From positions 1-15,669 of the forward strand of contig JAKEGI010000031.1 in the NCBI GenBank assembly GCA_022615595.1: a stretch of 15,669 bases of DNA, given 5' to 3'. Every line of letters begins with the position of its first letter. Position 1 is the first letter of the stretch. Below, piece after piece: positions 1 through 6,303 of the stretch. This stretch comes from Bacteroidales bacterium. Lineage in GTDB: Bacteria; Bacteroidota; Bacteroidia; Bacteroidales; VadinHA17. The notes under the pieces are model-generated. The model was not told the origin of the DNA. It made no database searches and worked only from the letters and a program-made list of their open reading frames with translations. The position numbers and the translations under genes were made by a program.

Positions 1-918
1 GAAGCGGTATCTCAGCTTGTAGGTGGTGGAACCGTCGACAAGCCATGTTCCGTTGGTATAGGCTGTCCCGGTCAGCTTAAGGTCAAAATAGTCATTGAGA
101 GCAAAATAGTAGCCTCCGTCGGAGAGATAATAACCTCGCCTTGCCTCCTGACCGTATCTCGGCACAATGATTCCGGAGGACCTGTGCTGCTGCACAGGGA
201 AGAATCCGAAAGGCAGTATGAGCGGTAAGGGTATATCAGCAACAACCATGTAGGCCGGTCCGGAGACTATCTTCTCTCCCGGATAAACCTTAGCACGATT
301 AAGTGCCATATAGAAATGAGGCTCTTCGGCATCACAGGTTGTGAACTTGCTTTTATTGACATGAAGTGTACCGTCTTCATGTTTTTTAGTGGTAACACTC
401 TGGAGAAAGCCTCCCTCCTGTTCGGTGGTGACATTTTTTATTACTCCCTTTTCTGATTTGAAATTATAAATTAGCTCTTTCGACTCAAACTCCTCCGACC
501 CGTCACGGAAGTGAGGCTTTCCGGCCATCTTGCCGGTTGAGTCAGGTCTTCCCGTAGCATAGACCTCGCCTGTCTCCATGTCAAGAACGATTGAGTCAGC
601 TGTGAGCTCTATTGTACCGTAGTTTACCTGGGCCTTCTCAACAAGACTTACCTTTTTTGTCTTCAGATCTGTCTTCATATAACCTTCGGCCTTGTAGACG
701 ATGGGCAGGTCAACTGCATCGGGTGATATGCCGAGCGTTTTCCCGGTCTTGACAGTATCCTGAACTTCAGCAATTTCAGATACTGTAACCGTATCAGGCA
801 TGACCGGTTCCTGCCCGTAAAGGCTGACGGAAAGGAGGAGTGGTATGAAAATTGACACAAATGATCTTTGTGCGATAAAATGCAAGTTAAATGCTATTTT
901 TGCGATGTATATGTGCAT
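1..918 (-). CDS. lptD: LPS-assembly protein LptD, N-terminal part (cut by window edge)
   Basis: Outer-membrane translocon that inserts lipopolysaccharide into the outer leaflet. Translating the minus strand gives an uninterrupted frame of 306 codons running off position 1. The N-terminus has a hydrophobic signal segment (IFIPLLLSVSLYGQ, about residues 23-36). It is followed by an LptA/OstA-like jelly-roll region from about residue 75 with periodic beta strands (KAEGYMKTDLKTKK, then TADSIVLDMETGEVYATG), and then by the start of the barrel (IPLPLILPFGFFP, FTTCDAEEPHFYM). The cysteine in TTCD and the PFGFFP stretch are typical of Bacteroidota LptD. The ATG at 918 gives a good signal peptide and lies just downstream of a candidate -7 element. 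An in-frame ATG at 927 or a GTG at 858 are alternatives. It is divergent from the amidase gene, as I recall from other Bacteroidota genomes. Family assignment is firm; the exact start is not. Confidence 0.92.
   Translation of the reverse strand, partial: MHIYIAKIAFNLHFIAQRSFVSIFIPLLLSVSLYGQEPVMPDTVTVSEIAEVQDTVKTGKTLGISPDAVDLPIVYKAEGYMKTDLKTKKVSLVEKAQVNYGTIELTADSIVLDMETGEVYATGRPDSTGKMAGKPHFRDGSEEFESKELIYNFKSEKGVIKNVTTEQEGGFLQSVTTKKHEDGTLHVNKSKFTTCDAEEPHFYMALNRAKVYPGEKIVSGPAYMVVADIPLPLILPFGFFPVQQHRSSGIIVPRYGQEARRGYYLSDGGYYFALNDYFDLKLTGTAYTNGTWLVDGSTTYKLRYRF
867..902 (+). promoter_or_regulatory. Candidate Bacteroidota promoter of the amidase-mlaD operon
   Basis: A perfect TAnnTTTG -7 element (TATTTTTG, 895-902) is preceded by TTTG at 867-870. 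The spacer of 24 bp is a few bases longer than the usual 19-21. A transcript would start near 907-910, about 35 nt before the ATG at 944. It lies inside the first codons of the divergent lptD. Inferred from consensus only. Confidence 0.4.
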
Positions 919-935
919 AAAGGGCATGCCAGCGA

Positions 936-943
936 CAAAACTA
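936..943 (-). promoter_or_regulatory. Candidate -7 element of the lptD promoter
   Basis: Read on the minus strand this is TAGTTTTG, a full match to the Bacteroidota TAnnTTTG -7 motif. The ATG at 918 is 17 nt downstream, leaving room for a short leader. No TTTG is found at the ideal upstream distance; the nearest (974-971) would give a 27-bp spacer. It directly abuts the start codon of the divergent amidase gene. Confidence 0.3.
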
Positions 944-2194
944 ATGAAAATTCGCAAAGCAGTAATGCGGCAAAAGACCAAAATAAGAGGGGTAAGAGAT
1001 ATTCTGTTCTGTGCCGTTCTGATGGCTGCAATTACCATGCCAGTGGAGGTGTTCGCGCAAGCTGCCTACGCAGATCAGGAATGGGTGGTTGTCATTGATG
1101 CCGGGCACGGTGGTAAGGACCCCGGATCAATCGGATATACCAAATCAAAGGAAAAGAACATTAACCTTGCGGTGGCTCTGAAAACAGGGAAATATATATC
1201 GGAGAACCTCAAAGATGTTAAGGTTGTTTACACAAGGTCCGGCGACACATTTCTCGGACTTGACGAAAGAGCTGAAATAGCCAATAAGAATAAGGCTGAC
1301 CTGTTCATCTCGATACATTCAAATGCATGGATAGAGAGGCAGCCTCACGGCATAGAGACCTACGTCTTCGGTCCGACACAGAATGAGGCCAACCTGAAGG
1401 TTGCCATGAAGGAGAACTCCGTTATCACGTTCGAGGAAGACTACCAGACCAAGTATGAAGGCTATGACCCGAATTCGGTGGAATCATTTATCATCTTCTC
1501 GCTGATGCAAAACACTTATCTTAAGCAAAGCACCGAGTATGCATCTATGCTGCAGGATCAGTTCAGGGACAGGGCAGGCCGTTTTGACCGTGGCGTCAAA
1601 CAGGGTGGCTTCGTCGTGTTATGGCGCAGCACAATGCCTTCAGTGTTGATAGAACTGGGATTCATTTCCAATCCGAGTGAAGAGAAGTATCTTACTTCTG
1701 CAGAAGGGCAGGATTACCTTGCCTCAGCCATCTACAGGGCATTCAGGGACTACAAGCACACAATAGACAGTCGCTCGGGTGTTGCCGCAAAGAATCCTGC
1801 CAATAATGACCCGGCACTGGCAGTGATAAGGAGCGATACAGCCGTAAAATCAACTGAGCTGGCTCCGACGGCATCGGCCGGTGTGCCTGCTGCGACTCAG
1901 GGCATGAAAAGTACCGCCAAACCTGCTGAGAACACATTCTTCATGGTTCAGATTGCTGCTCTACCTGCCGCATCAACTGTAAGGCAACCTGAATTCAAGG
2001 GCATTGAAACAGTCACCAGGATTGATGACGGGGAGAGGGTCAAGTTCGGAGCAGGGAAGTTCACAGATTATGAAAAGGCATTGGATTACCGCAGGTCAAT
2101 CACTTCATCATATCCTGACGCATTCGTCATAGCAGTCAGGAACGGAAGAATAATCCCTCTCAGAGAGGCAATCGAAGCAACAGAAAACAAGTAA
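944..2194 (+). CDS. N-acetylmuramoyl-L-alanine amidase with C-terminal SPOR-like domain
   Basis: Zinc amidase (Amidase_3 / AmiC type) that cleaves the bond between N-acetylmuramic acid and L-alanine in peptidoglycan, acting in the periplasm. A signal peptide (ILFCAVLMAAITMPVEVFAQ) precedes the catalytic domain. Its expected metal and catalytic residues are visible: His55 in VIDAGHGGKD, Glu70 in SKEKNINL, His125 in SIHSN, and Glu237 in LIELGF. Between His125 and Glu237 is an inserted helical stretch (about residues 150-195), which may be a regulatory helix as in other AmiC-type enzymes (inference). A low-complexity Ala/Thr linker leads to a SPOR-like region (about 332-416, FFMVQIAAL onward), a fold that binds denuded glycan at septa. 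The frame is open back to 845, but that would overlap lptD and put 30-odd odd residues before the signal peptide. ATG 944 or 965 fits better. The mlaD start is 4 bp past the stop, so co-transcription is likely. Confidence 0.93.
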   Translation: MKIRKAVMRQKTKIRGVRDILFCAVLMAAITMPVEVFAQAAYADQEWVVVIDAGHGGKDPGSIGYTKSKEKNINLAVALKTGKYISENLKDVKVVYTRSGDTFLGLDERAEIANKNKADLFISIHSNAWIERQPHGIETYVFGPTQNEANLKVAMKENSVITFEEDYQTKYEGYDPNSVESFIIFSLMQNTYLKQSTEYASMLQDQFRDRAGRFDRGVKQGGFVVLWRSTMPSVLIELGFISNPSEEKYLTSAEGQDYLASAIYRAFRDYKHTIDSRSGVAAKNPANNDPALAVIRSDTAVKSTELAPTASAGVPAATQGMKSTAKPAENTFFMVQIAALPAASTVRQPEFKGIETVTRIDDGERVKFGAGKFTDYEKALDYRRSITSSYPDAFVIAVRNGRIIPLREAIEATENK

Positions 2195-2198
2195 CAGT

Positions 2199-3143
2199 AT
2201 GAAAAAAATATCTCATGAAGTAAAAGTCGGTGTAGTAGCCCTGATAACCATTGCCGCATTCATATGGCTCTACAGTTTTCTCAAGGGGAGTGAGCTCTTC
2301 ACCAGCACCGACACCTATCATATTGTTTACCAAGACATTAGCGGACTTAAAGAATCGAGCCCCGTGGAGATAAACGGGTATCAGGCGGGTATCGTCCAGG
2401 ATATCAAACTGATAAACGACGGAAGCGGACGGCTTGCAGTAGCAATATCCGTCGACAGGGAATTTGACCTCCCGGAAGGAACAGAGGCTGAGATAACTAC
2501 CGCAACCCTTATTGCCGGCATGAAGATAGTGCTGAGAATGGGCGAAGGAGAGGAGATGTATCAGAATCATGACACTCTGCAAGGATATGTTGCAAGATCA
2601 ATCATTGATAAGCTCGGCGAGTCACTTGCTCCCATCGAAGGCAACATTACAGATATGGTTGTGGAGCTCGATTCGCTCATCGCAAGCATTAATGACCTCT
2701 TTACCCCGCAGATGGCGTCAGATATTCAATCGGCAGTGGCAAATGTAAATGGCATTACAGCCAACCTGCATGAGATATCTGAAAAAGAAAAGGAGCACTT
2801 AATGGCTGCCATGGGAGATATGCAGAAGTTCACCGCCATGCTATCGGCTAACAGTTCATCGATAGATTCTGCGATTAAGAACCTTGCTGCTATATCAGAC
2901 ACAATTGCCTCCTCAGATCTCTCTTCATCACTGGCTTCCCTGAAATCAACAATCAGCAGTGTTGATGAGATAATGTCAGGAATAAGCAAGGGAGAAGGCT
3001 CCGCCGGTAAACTGGTGACCGATGACAGCCTCTATATAAATCTCAGCAACACACTCTACAGCCTCGATCAGCTTTTGAAGGATATGCAGGAGAATCCTAA
3101 AAGATATGTTCACTTCTCCCTTTTTGGCAAAAACGATAAGTAA
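2199..3143 (+). CDS. mlaD: MCE-domain lipid-transport protein (MlaD family)
   Basis: Substrate-binding, membrane-anchored component of an MCE/Mla-type phospholipid transporter. The N-terminus has one membrane segment (about residues 8-29, VKVGVVALITIAAFIWLYSF). An MCE domain follows (about 38-118), recognisable by YQDISGLKESSPVEINGYQAG, the conserved GxxVG-like strand, and the TATLIAGMKIVL strand. The rest (about 125-300) is Ser/Asp-rich and heptad-like, consistent with the helical tail that forms a channel in oligomeric MCE proteins. The C-terminus NPKRYVHFSLFGK is, from memory, typical of Bacteroidota members. The ATG lies 4 bp after the amidase stop, which supports an operon. No ATPase or permease (MlaF/MlaE) is in the window, so those partners must be elsewhere. 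314 residues is a usual length. Confidence 0.9.
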   Translation: MKKISHEVKVGVVALITIAAFIWLYSFLKGSELFTSTDTYHIVYQDISGLKESSPVEINGYQAGIVQDIKLINDGSGRLAVAISVDREFDLPEGTEAEITTATLIAGMKIVLRMGEGEEMYQNHDTLQGYVARSIIDKLGESLAPIEGNITDMVVELDSLIASINDLFTPQMASDIQSAVANVNGITANLHEISEKEKEHLMAAMGDMQKFTAMLSANSSSIDSAIKNLAAISDTIASSDLSSSLASLKSTISSVDEIMSGISKGEGSAGKLVTDDSLYINLSNTLYSLDQLLKDMQENPKRYVHFSLFGKNDK

Positions 3144-3301
3144 TTTGTAGGAATATTGATAAACAAAACTAAATCACCCCCTTGCAAAGGCACTTTTCAC
3201 ACCGGCAGAAGCGGGGCAATAAAAGGATGTCTTTATCTTCTGATTTATAATTGCCTGTGGCACATAGGCTCCACCATAAATAGCTGATTATCAATGAAAT
3301 A

Positions 3302-3404
3302 TTTTTTTAATTTTTTTTAATACTATAATACGCTGATGTTCTGAACAGTATAAAATAAATGTAAAAGTCAAGCGAAAATAATTTTTTTTTTTACTTTTTT
3401 TTTT
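3302..3404. repeat. Paired homopolymeric T-tracts upstream of dnaA
   Basis: Tracts are T7 (3302-3308), AA, T8 (3311-3318), AA; then about 60 bp later T11 (3382-3392), AC, T10 (3395-3404), AC. The near-duplicate arrangement suggests slippage or intrinsic curvature upstream of the dnaA promoter. Function is inferred only. Confidence 0.6.
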
Positions 3405-3421
3405 ACAAATATTGTCCCGGG

Positions 3422-3436
3422 TTTCAGCACCTGAAA
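3422..3436. promoter_or_regulatory. Perfect 6-bp inverted repeat in the dnaA leader
   Basis: TTTCAG-CAC-CTGAAA, directly preceded by the palindrome CCCGGG (3416-3421) and 33 bp before the dnaA ATG. It could be an operator or a small leader hairpin. There is no T-run after it, so it is not a terminator. Low confidence in function. Confidence 0.3.
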
Positions 3437-3469
3437 TATATTAGAAGGATTTTTTGAATTTTTATCTGA

Positions 3470-4900
3470 ATGAACAAGTCGCACGATGAGGTTTGGAATA
3501 ACTGTCTGGATATAATCCGCGATATAATTCCTTCCGCAAGTTTCAAGACATGGTTCGAGCCTATTGTTCCGTTGAGGCTTGAAAAGAATATTCTGACGAT
3601 TCAGGTACCCAGTCCTTTCTTTTATGAATATCTTGAAGAACAGTATATTGACATACTTCGCAAGACATTACGGCGTGAGATAGGCAATGATGCCAAGCTT
3701 GAGTATAACATAATAATGGAAAACTCAAGCTTCAGCAACGGCAAGCCCTACACTGTCAAATACCCCTCGAGGAACAAAGGTGATCTGCAGAACAAGCCTA
3801 TGCAGGTACCTTTTGAGGTAACGCAGCCTGCCATAAGGAATCCATTTATTATTCCCGGCATCAAGAAACTGCATTTTGATCCCAGGCTTAATCCTGATTA
3901 CTCCTTCTCAAATTTCGTTGAAGGTGACTGTAACAGGCTCGCCCGGTCTGCAGGAATTGCTGTCGGAAACAATCCCGGAGGCACCGCCTTCAATCCATTG
4001 ATGATTTACGGCGATTCCGGGCTTGGAAAGACTCACCTTGTGCAGGCAATCGGAATACTCGTGAAGGAGAAGCATCCTGACAAGACTGTTCTCTATGTCA
4101 ACGCAAATAAGTTCCAGACTCAGTTTGTTGAATCGATAAGGAATAACAACAAAAACGATTTCCTCCATTTTTACCAGATGATTGATGTGCTCATAATAGA
4201 TGATGTACATGAATTTGCCGGTAAGGAAAAGACACAGGACACCTTCTTTCACATCTTCAATCACCTCCATCAGTCAGGCAAACAACTGATACTCACATGT
4301 GATAAGCCGCCTGTTGAACTACAGGGGATGGAACAGAGACTCTTATCACGATTCAAGTGGGGATTGCTGGCTGATCTTCAGAAGCCTGACTATGAAACCA
4401 GGCTTGCAATATTAAGGAAGAAAGCATACAATGACGGCATTGAGCTTCCTGAAGAGATCTTTGAATTCCTCGCTGAAAACATCTCGTCCAATATCAGGGA
4501 GCTTGAGTCAGGCCTCATTTCTCTCTATGCACAGTCAACCCTTAACCGTAAGGAAGTTACACTTGAGCTTGCCCGCCAGATGGTTGACAGGCTTGTAAAT
4601 ACTCAGCGCAGGGAGATCACGATTGATTACATACAGAAGGTTGTATGTGAGTACTACAAGATACCGGTAGACCAGATGCAGGGTAAAACGAGGAAGCGTG
4701 AGATAGTACAGGCCAGACAGGTATCGATGTATTTCTCAAAGAACCTCACCAAGGCATCGCTTGCCAGTATCGGTTCATGCATCGGAGGCAAGGACCATGC
4801 AACAGTTTTGCACGCCTGCAAGACAGTCAATAACCTTATTGACACAGATCGGCACTTCAGAAACCAGATAGTAGAAATTGAGAAAAAGCTCAAAGTATGA
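3470..4900 (+). CDS. dnaA: Chromosomal replication initiator protein DnaA
   Basis: AAA+ ATPase that binds DnaA boxes and opens the replication origin. All four domains are visible in 476 residues, a usual length. Domain I is about 1-80 (WFEPIVPL early on), with a variable linker to about 140. The AAA+ core has Walker A GDSGLGKT (181-188, Lys187), Walker B IIDD (Asp244/Asp245), the arginine-finger region SRF (Arg294) and the sensor-2 motif NIRELE. Domain IV is a helix-turn-helix DNA-binding region with the family signature GGKDHATVLHA (439-449). In most relatives this signature reads GGRDHxTVxHA, so the Lys is a conservative change. The ATG at 3470 is chosen because domain I starts right after it; there is no Shine-Dalgarno sequence, which is normal for this phylum. 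The usual dnaN and recF are absent downstream. galK overlaps the dnaA stop by 4 nt instead. Confidence 0.98.
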   Translation: MNKSHDEVWNNCLDIIRDIIPSASFKTWFEPIVPLRLEKNILTIQVPSPFFYEYLEEQYIDILRKTLRREIGNDAKLEYNIIMENSSFSNGKPYTVKYPSRNKGDLQNKPMQVPFEVTQPAIRNPFIIPGIKKLHFDPRLNPDYSFSNFVEGDCNRLARSAGIAVGNNPGGTAFNPLMIYGDSGLGKTHLVQAIGILVKEKHPDKTVLYVNANKFQTQFVESIRNNNKNDFLHFYQMIDVLIIDDVHEFAGKEKTQDTFFHIFNHLHQSGKQLILTCDKPPVELQGMEQRLLSRFKWGLLADLQKPDYETRLAILRKKAYNDGIELPEEIFEFLAENISSNIRELESGLISLYAQSTLNRKEVTLELARQMVDRLVNTQRREITIDYIQKVVCEYYKIPVDQMQGKTRKREIVQARQVSMYFSKNLTKASLASIGSCIGGKDHATVLHACKTVNNLIDTDRHFRNQIVEIEKKLKV

Positions 4901-6066
4901 AGGCTGATATTAATTATCTGAAGGAGGAGTTCTTCAGAAAATTTGGTGACAGGGCAAATGACCCTGTTATTTTTTATTCCCCCGGCAGGGTAAATCTCAT
5001 TGGTGAACATACTGACTACAATGGAGGTTATGTTTTCCCTTGTGCTCTTGATTTCGGCACCTCGCTGGCAGCGAGAAGAATCGGAAAACCTGAGATAAGG
5101 CTCGCCAGCATCAATTTTCAGGGTGACGAGGTTATTCAGGTAAGCACTGCTTACACTGCACTGCCGGGTAGCTGGACCAACTATCCTGTTGGCGTAATCA
5201 ACGAGTTCGCCAGGAAGGGGATATCAGCACCGGGTCTGGAGCTTCTCTTTTACGGGGATATTCCAAACGGTGCCGGATTATCATCCTCAGCCTCAATTGA
5301 AATGGTCACGGCGGTGGCGATGAACGAACTCACAGGTTCAGGAATTGATACCATGGATCTGGTGAAGATGGGACAAAAGGCTGAGAATCATTTTGTCGGC
5401 ATGAACTGCGGCATAATGGATCAGTTCGCAGTCGCCTTCGGCAGGAAAGATCATGCTATCAATCTTAACTGTGATACCCTTGAATACAAGTATGCTCCCC
5501 TGCAGCTCGGCTCCAGGCGTCTTATAATCACAAACACCAATAAGCGCAGGGGGTTGACCGACTCAAAGTACAATGAGCGGCGATCAGAATGCGAAAAGGC
5601 AGTAGAGCTTATATCTGCACACCGGAGAATCAGTAATCTCAGCGAACTGACCATCAGCGATCTATGGCTTCTTGATAAGTATATTGCTGATGGGGTAGTA
5701 AGAAGGAGAGCAAAGCATGTCATTACTGAGAATGCCCGAACCCTGGATGCAATAAATGCATTGGAAAGGAATGATATTGAGACCTTTGGCAGGCTGATGA
5801 ATGAATCACATGACTCTCTCTGCACTGATTATGAGGTAACCGGATCTGAGCTCGACACGCTTGTCTATGAAGGACGCAGGCTGCCGGGAGTAGTGGGCAC
5901 CAGGATGACCGGGGCAGGATTCGGAGGATGCACCGTCTCAATCGTGGAAGGTGATCAGGCTGCAGCCTTTATGGAAAAGCTGGATGCCGTTTATACCAGC
6001 AAGACAGGTCTCAAGGCTGACTTTTACCTGCCGGGTGTTGGTGACGGAGCACGAAGGGTTGAATGA
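4897..6066 (+). CDS. galK: Galactokinase
   Basis: Phosphorylates alpha-D-galactose to galactose 1-phosphate with ATP, the first committed step of the Leloir pathway, in the cytoplasm. It is a GHMP-superfamily kinase of normal length (389 residues). The galactokinase signature GRVNLIGEHTDYNGG covers residues 30-44. The ATP-binding GHMP loop PNGAGLSSSA is at 123-132. The catalytic aspartate is Asp175 in GIMDQF. The third GHMP motif TRMTGAGFGGC is at 335-345. The start codon overlaps the dnaA stop in an ATGA arrangement, implying co-transcription and translational coupling with dnaA. No galT, galE or galM lies nearby, so the rest of the pathway must be elsewhere. The next gene is convergent and separated by repeat-rich DNA. 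Confidence 0.96.
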   Translation: MKADINYLKEEFFRKFGDRANDPVIFYSPGRVNLIGEHTDYNGGYVFPCALDFGTSLAARRIGKPEIRLASINFQGDEVIQVSTAYTALPGSWTNYPVGVINEFARKGISAPGLELLFYGDIPNGAGLSSSASIEMVTAVAMNELTGSGIDTMDLVKMGQKAENHFVGMNCGIMDQFAVAFGRKDHAINLNCDTLEYKYAPLQLGSRRLIITNTNKRRGLTDSKYNERRSECEKAVELISAHRRISNLSELTISDLWLLDKYIADGVVRRRAKHVITENARTLDAINALERNDIETFGRLMNESHDSLCTDYEVTGSELDTLVYEGRRLPGVVGTRMTGAGFGGCTVSIVEGDQAAAFMEKLDAVYTSKTGLKADFYLPGVGDGARRVE

Positions 6067-6117
6067 GGTCCTGACGCACTGCGTGGTCGGGATTTCAGAG
6101 CTGCGCTCTTCAATCTG

Positions 6118-6152
6118 GAAGACCGAAGACCGAAGACCGAAGACGGAAGAGG
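6118..6152. repeat. Heptanucleotide tandem array 1 (GAAGACC)
   Basis: Five consecutive 7-bp units: three exact GAAGACC copies (from 6118, 6125 and 6132), then GAAGACG and GAAGAGG. It begins 51 bp past the galK stop. Confidence 0.85.
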
Positions 6153-6160
6153 GAAAGCAC

Positions 6161-6188
6161 CGATTACCTATTACTGATTACCGATTAC
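6161..6188. repeat. Heptanucleotide tandem array 2 (CGATTAC)
   Basis: Four 7-bp units: CGATTAC, CTATTAC, TGATTAC, CGATTAC. It has the same unit length as the neighbouring arrays but a different sequence. Confidence 0.85.
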
Positions 6189-6195
6189 CCCTCCT

Positions 6196-6230
6196 CACAC
6201 TTCATATCTCACATCTCACATCTCTGAACT
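6196..6230. repeat. Heptanucleotide tandem array 3 (CACATCT)
   Basis: Units CACACTT, CATATCT, CACATCT, CACATCT, CTGAACT. They stay in the same 7-bp phase as array 2, which ends one unit earlier at 6188. Confidence 0.75.
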
Positions 6231-6238
6231 CTGTGCCC

Positions 6239-6264
6239 CACTGACGCTCCTTCGTCGGTCAGTG
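6239..6264. repeat. Inverted repeat between convergent galK and the FGE-like gene
   Basis: Arms CACTGAC (6239-6245) and GTCAGTG (6258-6264) match perfectly around a 12-nt loop. There is no T-run on either side. It could act as a factor-assisted or bidirectional terminator, or be a repetitive palindromic unit. It sits between heptamer arrays 3 and 4. Confidence 0.5.
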
Positions 6265-6274
6265 CCTTCGGCTT

Positions 6275-6302
6275 GCTCCCTGCTCCATGCCCCATGCCCC
6301 TT
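6275..6302. repeat. Heptanucleotide tandem array 4 (GCCCCAT)
   Basis: Units GCTCCCT, GCTCCAT, GCCCCAT, GCCCCTT. The array ends one base before the stop codon of the minus-strand gene at 6304. Confidence 0.8.
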
Positions 6303-6303
6303 G

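Larger units (their letters stand above)
3144..3469. other. 326-bp AT-rich leader region upstream of dnaA
   Basis: No reading frame of note. The region holds two pairs of long T-tracts (3302-3318 and 3382-3404), a TATAAT-like hexamer at 3324-3329, and a small perfect inverted repeat at 3422-3436 just before dnaA. I saw no TTATNCACA-type DnaA box here, so there is no direct support for an origin of replication. An AAGGA at about 3445 is too far (about 20 nt) from the dnaA ATG to be a normal ribosome binding site. Confidence 0.6.

Noticed and set aside
912..920. TTATGCACA (minus strand), a match to the DnaA-box consensus
   Set aside because: A single copy, 2.5 kb from dnaA, inside the lptD start region. 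One such match in about 15 kb is expected by chance, and no cluster was seen.
845..943. Possible longer N-terminus of the amidase starting at 845
   Set aside because: It would overlap the lptD coding region, place non-signal residues before the signal peptide, and start upstream of the candidate promoter at 867-902.
3324..3329. TATAAT as the dnaA -10 element
   Set aside because: The primary sigma factor of Bacteroidota prefers TAnnTTTG. The hexamer is expected by chance in such AT-rich DNA, and no matching -35 is present.
3144..3469. Replication origin next to dnaA
   Set aside because: The region is AT-rich but no DnaA-box cluster was found by eye, and in this phylum the origin need not lie beside dnaA.
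5951..6244. 97-codon reading frame overlapping the galK end and the repeats
   Set aside because: Its start is out of frame within galK and its tail is only translated heptamer repeats, producing low-complexity sequence typical of spurious frames.
6118..6302. CRISPR array
   Set aside because: Units are 7 bp and directly adjacent with no spacers, and no cas genes are in the window.
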